In this document: positions 56,215 to 63,759 of the stretch, one piece after another
Layout of the letters: the number at the start of each line of letters is the position of its first letter
Numbering within the stretch: the stretch's first letter is position 1
Source of the DNA: Gracilimonas sp.
GTDB taxonomy: Bacteria; Bacteroidota; Rhodothermia; Balneolales; Balneolaceae
Length of the DNA: 64,000 nt
Assembly (NCBI RefSeq): GCF_017641085.1
Contig: NZ_JAEPPI010000001.1
Span: 806,001-870,000 of the forward strand
Reading direction: 5' to 3'
Position numbers and translations under genes: made by a program
Notes under the pieces: model-generated
Seen by the model: only the letters and a program-made list of their open reading frames with translations
Told to the model about the DNA's origin: nothing
Databases searched by the model: none

Positions 56215-57510
56215 ATGATCGCTCGCTATTCCCGCAAGGAAATGTCTGACCTCTGGACGGATGAACAACAATTTCAAGCCTGGCTGGAGGTTGAACTTGC
56301 GGCCTGTTGGGCATGGGCCAGGTTGGGCAAAATACCCATGGAAGACGTGGATAGGCTGTACGAAAATGCTTCTTTTGATGTCGACCGCATCAAAGAAATC
56401 GAAGCCAAAACCCGCCATGATGTGGTTGCCTTTACCCGAGCCGTTTCCGAAACCCTTGGGGATGAAAAGAAATGGGTGCACTACGGACTGACCTCCACCG
56501 ACGTAGTGGATACCGCCTGGGGAGTACGCCTTAAGAAAGCCAACGTTATTCTGCTGGAAGGGCTTGAGCGTATTGTAAATGTACTGGCTGAAAAAGCGAA
56601 AAAACACAAGTACACAGTAATGATGGGGCGCACCCACGGCATCCACGCCGAACCAACTACTTTTGGGCTCAAATGCGCTTTATGGTATGCCGAGATGGAG
56701 CGAAACCTGGAGCGATTTAAGAAGGCCGCAGCTGATGTGGAGTTTGGAAAGTTATCCGGTTCCGTAGGAACTTTTGCCAACATTCCGCCTGAAGTTGAGG
56801 AATATACCTGCGAGAAATTAGGACTTCAGCCGGCGCCTATTTCCACCCAAACCCTGCAGCGCGACCGGCATGCGTACTACCTGTCCACCTTGGCTTTGAT
56901 TGGCTCAACGATGGAGAAGATGGCTGTGGAAGTACGGCACTTACAACGCAGTGAACTTAGAGAAGCTGAGGAAGCGTTCCGGAAAGGGCAGAAGGGGTCA
57001 TCCTCTATGCCGCATAAGCGAAATCCGGTGAGCTCTGAAAATATCTCTGGTTGTGCCCGGGTACTTCGGGGTTATATGGTTACCGCTTACGAGAACATTC
57101 CGTTGTGGCATGAACGTGATATCTCTCACTCTTCCGCCGAGCGTATTATCCTTCCCGATGCCACCACCTTACTGGATTATATGCTGAACCGCTTTGCCGG
57201 TGTCATTGAAAACCTGGTGGTTTTTGAAGACAATATGGAATCCAACATCTGGAAGACCCAAGGACTGGTATTTTCTCAGCGCCTGTTGCACAAGCTTATC
57301 GATAAGGGGATGCCTCGGGAAAAAGCCTATGATACCGTTCAGCCGCTGGCAATGAAATCCTGGGAAGAACAAACACTTTTCAAGCCTATCGTTGAAGCTG
57401 ATGAAACGATTACAGAAGCTCTTTCCCAGGAAGAAATCGATGAGGCTTTTGACCTGAATCACCACACCCGTAACGTGGATGTGATTTTTGAGCGGGTTGG
57501 GCTGAAATAA
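56215..57510 (+). CDS. purB: Adenylosuccinate lyase
   Basis: 431 residues. Fumarase-superfamily signature [17 protein letters not shown] near 261, catalytic His segments [14 protein letters not shown] and [14 protein letters not shown], and [14 protein letters not shown]. Catalyses two steps of purine synthesis (SAICAR and adenylosuccinate cleavage). Length standard. Confidence 0.97.
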   Translation: MIARYSRKEMSDLWTDEQQFQAWLEVELAACWAWARLGKIPMEDVDRLYENASFDVDRIKEIEAKTRHDVVAFTRAVSETLGDEKKWVHYGLTSTDVVDTAWGVRLKKANVILLEGLERIVNVLAEKAKKHKYTVMMGRTHGIHAEPTTFGLKCALWYAEMERNLERFKKAAADVEFGKLSGSVGTFANIPPEVEEYTCEKLGLQPAPISTQTLQRDRHAYYLSTLALIGSTMEKMAVEVRHLQRSELREAEEAFRKGQKGSSSMPHKRNPVSSENISGCARVLRGYMVTAYENIPLWHERDISHSSAERIILPDATTLLDYMLNRFAGVIENLVVFEDNMESNIWKTQGLVFSQRLLHKLIDKGMPREKAYDTVQPLAMKSWEEQTLFKPIVEADETITEALSQEEIDEAFDLNHHTRNVDVIFERVGLK

Positions 57511-57539
57511 GTTTTCAATTCTTACTTGGTGCATAGTAG

Positions 57540-57563
57540 GTTCCCAGTCCCCGGGTTGGGAAC
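57540..57563. terminator. Hairpin after purB
   Basis: GTTCCCA (57540-57546) and TGGGAAC (57557-57563) flank a GC-rich loop. No T-run follows. It lies in the convergent gap between purB and the DJ-1-like gene and may be a weak terminator. Confidence 0.4.
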
Positions 57564-57667
57564 GCTACTGGGAATCTCCGGTTCCCGATTGGTATATTAA
57601 GGTCAGGTAATGAGTGATATTCATTCGGACTGAGTAGTACGGGCTGTCAGTACGAAATAAATTAAAC

Positions 57668-58687
57668 CTAATTGACTTGTTGAGCCTTGACGCTCATGTT
57701 GAGATCGATTTTTTCCGAATGCTTTTGGAGTCGAATGATACCTTTCCAGTAAGAATCGCTATTATCTTCAATAGTCCAATTACTTTTCCATTCGTCTGTT
57801 GTTGTAGTATCACTGACAAAAGTCCAGCCCCTCTCAGAGTACAGTGAGTTTTTAAAGCCTGCAATCAGTGAATCGAGGGATTTTTGGGAATTAAATGCCC
57901 AGGCCATGGTCCATTGATGACGATCACCTTTGTAGCTTTTTAATTCAGCTTCTCTCCACGGGAATGCAGCATAGATGCCGCTAGGGAGCTTTAAATCTGC
58001 CAGTTTCGCTCGAGGGATATGGTGTTGTTGCGGGATAGATTCATGTTCCATATTAAGGCGGACGACCTCAGCCCAAGCCTCACCATGCAGACGGGCGAGT
58101 ACGCGAAGTGACCCATCGATTCCAAGGCCGGCTGAACTAACTAACTTCCCGCTCTCAACGACAACCCGGTCAGTTACTACTTCTGCGTCCGGAGTAATGC
58201 GCTGTAGTTCCTCTTGTCTGTCGTACCATGTTGTGACCTGCTTTCCGCTAAGAATATCGTTATCGGTCAGAAAGAAAATTCCGGTGCACACGGTCAGAAT
58301 GTGGTCGGACTCCTCAACCATCAGGTTAATCCATCTTTTAACTTCTTCATTATTTTGAGCCTCACCTGCATCGCCACCGGGTAGTACAAGTACATCGGGG
58401 GTAGGGGCGTTTGTAAACGAATAGTTTGGCACCACTTTCATCCCCATATATGTAGTAACAGGGAGGCTGTCTTGTGATACAAGATAGACATTATTGAGTG
58501 AGAACTGACCGAATACCTCGAACGGAATTGCATGATCAATGACTTGTACACCATCGTAAACCAAAATGGCTACATTAGGTTTTGCTGACTGGCCAAATGC
58601 GAATAGAGGAACTGCCAGAAATAGGATGATAACCTGTTTTCGGATTATCGTTAGTAAGCTCAACCAATTCCTGAAATAACCATTCAT
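57668..58687 (-). CDS. Secreted DJ-1/PfpI-family protein with C-terminal extension
   Basis: Start taken at ATG 58687 (339 aa; MNGYFRNWL), just before the signal peptide ending FAFGQS; an earlier start at 58744 is possible. The DJ-1/PfpI core runs KPNVAILVYDGVQVIDHAIPFEVFGQF to VVESGKLVSSAGLGIDGSLRVLARL, with the elbow cysteine in HILTVCTGIFFL. A tail of about 120 residues is unassigned. It resembles the GATase-1-like part of AraC-type GlxA regulators but lacks the HTH and is exported, so it may act on a small electrophile. Confidence 0.87.
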   Translation of the reverse strand: MNGYFRNWLSLLTIIRKQVIILFLAVPLFAFGQSAKPNVAILVYDGVQVIDHAIPFEVFGQFSLNNVYLVSQDSLPVTTYMGMKVVPNYSFTNAPTPDVLVLPGGDAGEAQNNEEVKRWINLMVEESDHILTVCTGIFFLTDNDILSGKQVTTWYDRQEELQRITPDAEVVTDRVVVESGKLVSSAGLGIDGSLRVLARLHGEAWAEVVRLNMEHESIPQQHHIPRAKLADLKLPSGIYAAFPWREAELKSYKGDRHQWTMAWAFNSQKSLDSLIAGFKNSLYSERGWTFVSDTTTTDEWKSNWTIEDNSDSYWKGIIRLQKHSEKIDLNMSVKAQQVN

Positions 58688-58836
58688 AACTCTGCTCCTT
58701 GGGGACTGTTTTGAATTGAAGTAAAGTATAACGACCCAGCACATAACAGTTGCGCTGATTATGAATTAATTAACGGTGATAATTTTCAACAAGCAACACT
58801 GTTAACTGAAGCCACGACTTCGACGCTATCTGCGGA

Positions 58837-60135
58837 TCAGAATCGATCCCGGTTGCCGATGCCTCCGAAGCGCGGATTGACGACATTGTTGAGAAGCGAG
58901 CCGAAACGGTAGCGGAATCCGAAGCTGAGGCCCGCCTCATAGTTGGTTTCGAGCTGTCTGCGTCGCAGGAGTACATCTTCAAGGTCTGCGTTACCCTTTG
59001 GAAGGTTAATCTGATCGTGGATGAGCTCGAGGAAGCCGCCAATCTCTACGGAAAGCCCTCTGGTGATTCGAATTTCGAACTCCGCATCAAACTGAAGACT
59101 GTGACGCGAGAGGTCGTGCAGGTACTGTGAGGCATTGACACCTATTTCGATTCCTCCCCAAGGCTGTACGACTTCATACCCTGCGTTGAGCAGATGCTGT
59201 GGAAGCACTTCTTCGATTTCGTTGTAGATGGTCGTGTCTCGGTATGAGATGTGTGAGGTGCCCAGCCGATAAGCAACCGTCAGCTGTCGCCGATTCGCCT
59301 CGCGGTAAGGGTAGAGGCTCCATTCCACTGCACCCATGAAACGGTAGCGCCAGTCTACATTAGAGTAGGTGGAGGTTAAAACGTCTCCATAGGCACCGAC
59401 AGACCAGTGAGGCGAGATGCTTCGTATGGCATAACTGGTAAACCCATCACGCCGGGCGGAACTCGTGATCGTTTCTTGTTCACGCTCAAATCGGTCGTAG
59501 TTGTAGTTAAAGAAGGGTCGGAGCTGAAGCTTCCACTCCTCGGTCACACGGCTGACGTACATCCCGTACCGGGTGTCGAAGGAGCGCTGCTGGGATTCGA
59601 AGTCGGCACTGCCGTCAGCATAGATCTCGATCGTCCAATGATTCCAGGGGTCTTCCATAGTCTGGGCCTGTCCGGCGGCGTACACCTCGGCAGGAGCAAT
59701 GTTCACACGCAGTCGGTCTCGTATGGGAGTCTGTATCAGGTACGGCACCAGTGCGGCTTCGAGGGTTCGGAGGAATCCGTTCCGCTCTTCGGCCTCAGTG
59801 GCGTTGGCAGGTGTATTGAAGACGGTCGAGAAATCCAGCCCATCGAAGATGCCCAGGCCGATGACGTCGATGGTCAGTGCTTCCCCGCCCGATCCCGTGT
59901 CCTCCCGGGTTACAAGAACGTGAACATCAGCGACTTCACGGTCACGGACATGATCCAGGTAGGGCATCTCCTGACGAATGAACGTCTCATCGCAGAAGTT
60001 ACAGTCGAGGAAGAGGGCGAGCCGGTTGGGTGTTCCCATCTCGGGTTCCTGTGCTGCCAAAGGACTGACGGCAGCACCGATCCATAAAAGTACGATTAGA
60101 CAAACCTTGATCGTGGTACAAACTTTTCTCTTCAT
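58837..60135 (-). CDS. Predicted outer-membrane beta-barrel protein, G+C-rich
   Basis: Start at ATG 60135 (MKRKVCTTIKVCLIVLLWIG), a signal peptide ending PLAAQ; 432 residues. An N-terminal domain has FLDCNFCDETFIRQEMPYLDHVRDREV; the C-terminal two thirds alternate aromatic and polar residues (LQLRPFFNYNYDRFEREQE, SPHWSVGAYGDVLTSTYSN, GLSFGFRYRFGSLLNN), as in porin-like barrels. The base composition is visibly richer in G+C than all neighbours, suggesting transfer. Not assigned to a family. Confidence 0.78.
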   Translation of the reverse strand: MKRKVCTTIKVCLIVLLWIGAAVSPLAAQEPEMGTPNRLALFLDCNFCDETFIRQEMPYLDHVRDREVADVHVLVTREDTGSGGEALTIDVIGLGIFDGLDFSTVFNTPANATEAEERNGFLRTLEAALVPYLIQTPIRDRLRVNIAPAEVYAAGQAQTMEDPWNHWTIEIYADGSADFESQQRSFDTRYGMYVSRVTEEWKLQLRPFFNYNYDRFEREQETITSSARRDGFTSYAIRSISPHWSVGAYGDVLTSTYSNVDWRYRFMGAVEWSLYPYREANRRQLTVAYRLGTSHISYRDTTIYNEIEEVLPQHLLNAGYEVVQPWGGIEIGVNASQYLHDLSRHSLQFDAEFEIRITRGLSVEIGGFLELIHDQINLPKGNADLEDVLLRRRQLETNYEAGLSFGFRYRFGSLLNNVVNPRFGGIGNRDRF

Positions 60136-60336
60136 GAAGTCGCGTACCCGGGGTAGTGGAGTTGAATGAAGCTTGAGGCCCGGGCTGAAGGAAAACATAG
60201 TGTCATCTCTTGCTTCAGTGTGTGCAAGCCCAAAGTATGGATCACTTAGGCAGGTACCTTGAAAATCTAAACCGTTACGAATTTTCCGGGAATTTTGGTC
60301 ATGGATTGGTCGCGGCATGGCTCTCTAATTAGGGAG

Positions 60337-60472
60337 TAATGACCCGCGATATCGGCGCGGGGATTATGATTTTGTTGAAGTAGCGAAATTAATTTCTTGC
60401 AATCAAGTTTCCATCGCACCCAGTTCTGCCTGTTCCGATTATTTGGGGCGTACGATTTAAAAAGCTTTGCTA
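60337..60472 (-). repeat. attC-like site, degenerate copy
   Basis: Same layout as the other copies and shares GAAGTAGCGAAATTAAT, but the outer boxes have decayed: TAAC reads TAAT (60337-60340) and GTTA reads GCTA (60469-60472). It ends the array on the left and follows the ParE module. Confidence 0.65.
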
Positions 60473-60479
60473 TCACCGG

Positions 60480-60770
60480 TCATTTTCTTGACTCCCAATA
60501 TCCCGGTTTTCTTTTCAGATGCTTGACAGCAGTAATTGTGATAATAGTTTTAGAAATGTCATAAATAATTTCATAAGGAAAACGGTCAAGTAAAATCCTT
60601 CGATCTTGTTTGGTAAGTAAAGATCCGGATTTGGGATGTGCTAATGCCTGAGCGATGGCTTCTTCTATCTCATCAAGAAATTCAGCCCCAAGTCCAACAG
60701 ACTTATCTTCGTAGTATTGAATGGAAATCGTTAACTCTTTAGCTGCATCAGGATGGTATTGAAAAGTCAC
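60480..60770 (-). CDS. ParE/RelE-family toxin
   Basis: 96 residues: YHPDAAKELTISIQYYEDKSVGLGAEFLDEIEEAI, then RRILLDRFPYEIIYDISKTIITITAVKHLKRKPGYW, the normal RelE/ParE superfamily fold (gyrase or mRNA target). It shares its first base with the last base of the upstream antitoxin stop (60770). It ends 7 bases before the degenerate attC. Confidence 0.9.
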   Translation of the reverse strand: MTFQYHPDAAKELTISIQYYEDKSVGLGAEFLDEIEEAIAQALAHPKSGSLLTKQDRRILLDRFPYEIIYDISKTIITITAVKHLKRKPGYWESRK

Positions 60771-61000
60771 TATTTTAGAAGTTTTCGAGCAGCTTTATGT
60801 ACTTCCTGACCTGAAATTGGAGTTACTTTTCCCGACTGGATCTCAGCTTTTCTTCGTTTGACTTCATCAATCCAAGCTTGCTCAATATCATCATCAATTC
60901 GCTGATCAAGGCTATCAATAAGCTTTTTGGCTAATTCAGCGCGATGATTTTCGTCTAACTCAAGAGCCGAATTCTGAATTTCTTTATAATCTGTAATCAT
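60770..61000 (-). CDS. Addiction-module antitoxin
   Basis: 76 residues from ATG 61000 (MITDYKEIQNSALELDENHR); a TTG at 61027 is possible. The short helical segment LAKKLIDSLDQRIDDDIEQAWIDEVKRRKAEI is typical of the small unstable antitoxin family paired with ParE-like toxins. Antitoxin precedes toxin, overlapping by one base. Confidence 0.88.
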   Translation of the reverse strand: MITDYKEIQNSALELDENHRAELAKKLIDSLDQRIDDDIEQAWIDEVKRRKAEIQSGKVTPISGQEVHKAARKLLK

Positions 61001-61080
61001 AGCTTTGGGGTTAGTTTCTTTCTCCAATCTATTGAAAAACGAAGAATTCTTGCAATTATTTATTTAGTGGAAGAGTGGGT

Positions 61081-61221
61081 ATAACGGCCCGGCGTTTAAG
61101 CGGCGCGGGGATTATGATCTGGTTGAAGTAGCGAAATTAATCCCTGGCAATCAAGTTTCCATCACACCCAAGTCCAGCCTGTCCCGATTATTCGGGGCGT
61201 CCGATTTAAAACGCTTTGTTA
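61081..61221 (-). repeat. attC-like site after the HigBA module
   Basis: On the minus strand it starts TAACAAAGCG and ends GGCCGTTAT. The outer TAAC/GTTA pair encloses complementary GCGTTTTAAATCGGACGC-like and GCGCCGCTTAAACGC-like arms with mismatches and an asymmetric spacer. About 140 bp, at the long end of the attC range (VCR-like). Confidence 0.78.
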
Positions 61222-61231
61222 TGTTTTGAAT

Positions 61232-61513
61232 TTACTGGATTTCGAGCTTTACCTTTTTACCCAATGCCTTTGCATATTTGGTAAGCGTAGAAAGTTTAAT
61301 ATCCTCGGCATGATTCTCCATTCTGGAAATCACTGACTTAGTGGTGTTCAACTTCTCAGCAACATCAGCTTGAGTTGCTCCCATATTTTCGCGGGCCTGT
61401 CGAAGAATCACTCCGATTTTGAAATTGAGATATCCTTCCTCAAAGTTCTCAGCAAACTCTGGGCTTTCGGCTTTCTTTTGATCGATGAAAATTTCTAAAT
61501 CATCTTTACTCAT
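61232..61513 (-). CDS. higA: HTH antitoxin (HigA-like)
   Basis: 93 residues. An XRE-type helix-turn-helix in the C-terminal half: [31 protein letters not shown]. The first 45 residues form a short helical arm. It follows its toxin, which is the HigBA order, and overlaps it by four bases (61510-61513). It probably represses its own promoter. Confidence 0.9.
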   Translation of the reverse strand: MSKDDLEIFIDQKKAESPEFAENFEEGYLNFKIGVILRQARENMGATQADVAEKLNTTKSVISRMENHAEDIKLSTLTKYAKALGKKVKLEIQ

Positions 61514-61860
61514 TGTTCTTTCCTCCGGTAATAATCACGTTTACGTTCTTCAGGTGTCTCAATTTCCTGTTTTGGGACTTTATTTGTTTTCTTGGCAAAA
61601 CCACTGGTTAATACAATTAGTTTTGGCCCGTCAAAGAATCCTAATAACCGAAAAGTGTTGTTTCCAAGCGTTGCCCGAACTTCCCAAATATCATCGGTGC
61701 TTTTGAGCTTCTTCAAATACTGAGTGGGAACCTGTTTTAAATCACGAACAACACGAAGTGTCCAGGCCACTTTCTTGGATTGCTTGTCAGGAAGACTTTG
61801 CAAGAAATCTTCGACAGGACAATTCCCGGCTTTAGTTCGGTAAAACTTGATAACGCGCAT
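61510..61860 (-). CDS. higB: HigB-like toxin (phage Gp49-like)
   Basis: 116 residues: [20 protein letters not shown], then [38 protein letters not shown]. This is the RelE-superfamily HigB/Gp49 group, whose members cleave mRNA on the ribosome. It is the first gene of its cassette, with a promoter-like element 5-35 bases upstream. Confidence 0.92.
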   Translation of the reverse strand: MRVIKFYRTKAGNCPVEDFLQSLPDKQSKKVAWTLRVVRDLKQVPTQYLKKLKSTDDIWEVRATLGNNTFRLLGFFDGPKLIVLTSGFAKKTNKVPKQEIETPEERKRDYYRRKEQ

Positions 61861-61864
61861 ATTT

Positions 61865-61895
61865 CAAAGTTAGCATATATGCGAACATTGTCAAA
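61865..61895 (-). promoter_or_regulatory. Promoter and operator of the HigBA cassette
   Basis: Reading the minus strand: TTTG (61892-61895), exactly 19 bases, then TAACTTTG (61865-61872), a perfect TTTG-N19-TAnnTTTG Bacteroidota promoter. Between the boxes lies a perfect palindrome GCATATATGC (61873-61882), a likely binding site for HigA. The start codon is 5 bases from the -7 box, so the mRNA would be leaderless or nearly so. Confidence 0.8.
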
Positions 61896-61937
61896 TAAAT
61901 TTTATTCCGAAAAGAGAGGGGAAGTAAATGAGGAAAA

Positions 61938-62076
61938 TAACGACCCGGCGTTTAAACGACCCGGGGATTAAAGTTTCTTTGAAGTAGCGAAATTAATACC
62001 TGGCAATCAAGTTCCATCACACCCAAGTCCAGCCTGTCCCGATTATTCGGGGCGTCCGATTTAAAACGCATTGTTA
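61938..62076 (-). repeat. attC-like site after the YefM/YoeB module
   Basis: 139 bp, minus strand TAACAATGCG to GTCGTTATT. Nearly identical core to the sites at 61081 and 62674, with small arm differences. It lies 10 bases beyond the toxin stop. Confidence 0.78.
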
Positions 62077-62086
62077 TGCTACCGGA

Positions 62087-62353
62087 TTAGTCGTAATGAG
62101 TCCACATTCTGATTACTTTAACAACTTTCTCCTTTTCATATACTTGATACACTAAGCGATGCTGGATATTAATTCTCCGTGAATAAGCCCCTTCCAAACT
62201 ACCAACCAATTTTTCATAGGGAGGATATTCTTCAAAAGGATTTTCTTCAATGATCTCCAATAAGTCTTCGATCTTTGATTTTAAACCGGATGAAGCTGCT
62301 TTCTTGGCATCCTTTTTTGCTTGTTTGGTATAAACGAGTTTGTAATTATTCAC
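62087..62353 (-). CDS. yoeB: YoeB/Txe-family toxin
   Basis: 88 residues ending VVKVIRMWTHYD with YSRRINIQHRLVYQVYEKE, the Txe/YoeB signature (ribosome-dependent mRNA interferase). It overlaps the antitoxin stop by four bases (62350-62353). Confidence 0.93.
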   Translation of the reverse strand: MNNYKLVYTKQAKKDAKKAASSGLKSKIEDLLEIIEENPFEEYPPYEKLVGSLEGAYSRRINIQHRLVYQVYEKEKVVKVIRMWTHYD

Positions 62354-62592
62354 CAGTCAAGTTCGTCTTCGGTTTCTTCAAGAGGGGTATTCATTCCTTC
62401 AGCAATAGACTCTTGCATGCCAGGAATTGAGCTCAGATAAAGAGTTTCTTGAATAGACCGCCAATCATCTTCACTGATTAATACGGCATTTGATCGCTTT
62501 CCGGTAATTTGAATTGGCTGGTGCGTATCAGACGCTTCGTCCAATAATCGATATATATCTTTGCGAGCTTGAGTAGCTGTTAATGTTTTCAT
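62350..62592 (-). CDS. yefM: YefM/Phd-family antitoxin
   Basis: 80 residues: MKTLTATQARKDIYRLLDEASDTHQPIQITGKRSNAVLISEDDWRSIQETLYL, the DNA-binding Phd/YefM N-terminal fold, with a toxin-binding acidic tail (PLEETEDELDW). First gene of the module. An operator-like repeat lies upstream. Confidence 0.93.
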   Translation of the reverse strand: MKTLTATQARKDIYRLLDEASDTHQPIQITGKRSNAVLISEDDWRSIQETLYLSSIPGMQESIAEGMNTPLEETEDELDW

Positions 62593-62628
62593 GGGGTAAA
62601 ATTGGTTGGTTAATCACTTACTTAAAAC

Positions 62629-62644
62629 GTACGTCATTCCGTAC
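62629..62644 (-). promoter_or_regulatory. Paired GTAC operator-like repeat upstream of yefM
   Basis: GTAC at 62629-62632 and 62641-62644, 12 bases apart within ACGTAC and CCGTACAT. YefM-type proteins bind paired TGTACA-like sequences, so this is a candidate autoregulatory site about 36-52 bases ahead of the antitoxin start. Confidence 0.5.
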
Positions 62645-62673
62645 ATATTATCAAGTCTTAAGAATAGGTAGCA

Positions 62674-62814
62674 TAACGACCCAGCGTTTAAACGGCGCGG
62701 GGATTATGAGTTTTTGTTGAAGTAGCGAAATTAATTTCTGGCAGTCAAGTTCCATCGAACCCCGCCTGCCTGCCGGCTGAGGCAGGTCCGCGTCCGATTT
62801 AAAACGCCTTGTTA
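62674..62814 (-). repeat. attC-like site after the orphan membrane protein
   Basis: 141 bp; minus strand TAACAAGGCG to GTCGTTATG. Contains the shared GAAGTAGCGAAATTAAT core plus an inner GC-rich hairpin (CCTGCCTGCC / GGCTGAGGCAGG) near 62765-62787 that the other copies lack. Confidence 0.78.
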
Positions 62815-62830
62815 GTGTGCTGATTGCTAA

Positions 62831-63346
62831 TCAATGAAATTTGGTAACCTTTATGCTGTCTTCTCTAAAGCCAATTAAATAATTATTGTCAATTATGTAT
62901 TCAGTTGAATCTGTCAAAAGTACTATTTGGCCATTTTTATCTTCAAATTTTCCAGTTAAAAACAGAGTCGAAAACCCCGGCTTGGTAGAGTAAGAAAAGC
63001 TGAACGTATCGGTCTTATCATAATGAATAACAGAATACAAAGTATCACTTCTTTGAAAAGTCCATTCATTCAGACTTCTTTCATCCCGTGTATCAATTCC
63101 TTGAAGAAATAAAAAACTTATTACAACAGATGAAATTATTGAATTGATTAAAAATGCTATTACATATTCTTTTCTAACAAAGTATAAAATGCCGGCAATA
63201 ATCACGTTTAGGAAAAAGACAAAAGGGACAGCAAAAAAAATGTAAATGGTGACACTTGGATCAGGATCTATCTCTTCAACCCACAACCAGATTAAAATAA
63301 AGTCAAGTGTAGTAAGAACTAGTAATTGTGGTATGAGCTTTTTCAT
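62831..63346 (-). CDS. Orphan membrane protein (cassette-borne), unknown
   Basis: 171 residues. Three hydrophobic helices (about 5-22, 30-58 and 63-83) precede a soluble C-terminal half (DTFSFSYSTKPGFSTLFLTGKFEDKNGQ, ending EDSIKVTKFH). It resembles no family I recognise. It lies alone between two attC-like sites, the standard position of a cassette gene. Confidence 0.75.
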   Translation of the reverse strand: MKKLIPQLLVLTTLDFILIWLWVEEIDPDPSVTIYIFFAVPFVFFLNVIIAGILYFVRKEYVIAFLINSIISSVVISFLFLQGIDTRDERSLNEWTFQRSDTLYSVIHYDKTDTFSFSYSTKPGFSTLFLTGKFEDKNGQIVLLTDSTEYIIDNNYLIGFREDSIKVTKFH

Positions 63347-63369
63347 CTAATTCAAATTGGGAAGCACAC

Positions 63370-63451
63370 TAACGGTTTGGCGGCTAAGCGGCGAGGCAAC
63401 CAATTTTCCAATGCCCCGTAACGCAAACTCGTCCGCTTAAGCCGCATGTTA
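63370..63451 (-). repeat. Short divergent attC-like site (82 bp)
   Basis: Minus strand TAACATGCGGCTTAAGCGGACGAG on one side and CTCGCCGCTTAGCCGCC...CGTTAG on the other, with about 30 bases between. The TAAC/GTTA ends and the GCGGCTTAAGCGG / CCGCTTAGCCGC arms pair with an unpaired base, as expected for an attC of usual length. It does not share the core of the long sites. Confidence 0.78.
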
Positions 63452-63465
63452 ACCACCGAGGATAA

Positions 63466-63759
63466 CTAAAGTATAGAAGAAGAGAAATTTTGCCGAAAAT
63501 GGCGTATTGTCAAGATTTCAATTATATCAGGATTTATTTCATAAATGACTCCATAGTTTTTATGAACAACTAACTCCCGGATTTTGTCATCTTTTAATTC
63601 TGGCAAAACTCTTCCTGATTCTGGATTTTCTTTTAATTTTTCAACTTTTGCTTCGAACTGATCGATAAGAGATAAAGCCGCTTCTGGATTATCCTCAGCA
63701 ATGTACTCGAGAATTTCATTAATTTTGGTTTTGGCGGTTGGCGACCATATAATTTTCAT
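63466..63759 (-). CDS. RelE/ParE-family toxin
   Basis: 97 residues: MKIIWSPTAKTKINEILEYIAEDNPEAALSLIDQFEAKVEKLKENPESGRVLPELKDDKIRELVVHKNYGVIYEI then ILTIRHFRQNF, the standard RelE/ParE signature. Its start overlaps the antitoxin stop (63756-63759). It precedes the short attC-like site. Confidence 0.93.
   Translation of the reverse strand: MKIIWSPTAKTKINEILEYIAEDNPEAALSLIDQFEAKVEKLKENPESGRVLPELKDDKIRELVVHKNYGVIYEINPDIIEILTIRHFRQNFSSSIL

Noticed and set aside
57540-57563. Hairpin after purB as another attC site
   Set aside because: It lacks TAAC/GTTA ends and the two-arm layout, and is only 24 bp.
59407-60087. 226-codon plus-strand frame opposite the beta-barrel gene
   Set aside because: G+C-rich genes often leave long antisense frames; no domain is visible and the minus frame has a clear signal peptide.
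60337-63451. Repeats read as a CRISPR array
   Set aside because: Spacing is about 700 bp with genes between, repeats are about 140 bp with imperfect arms and no cas genes are present; attC-like structure fits better.
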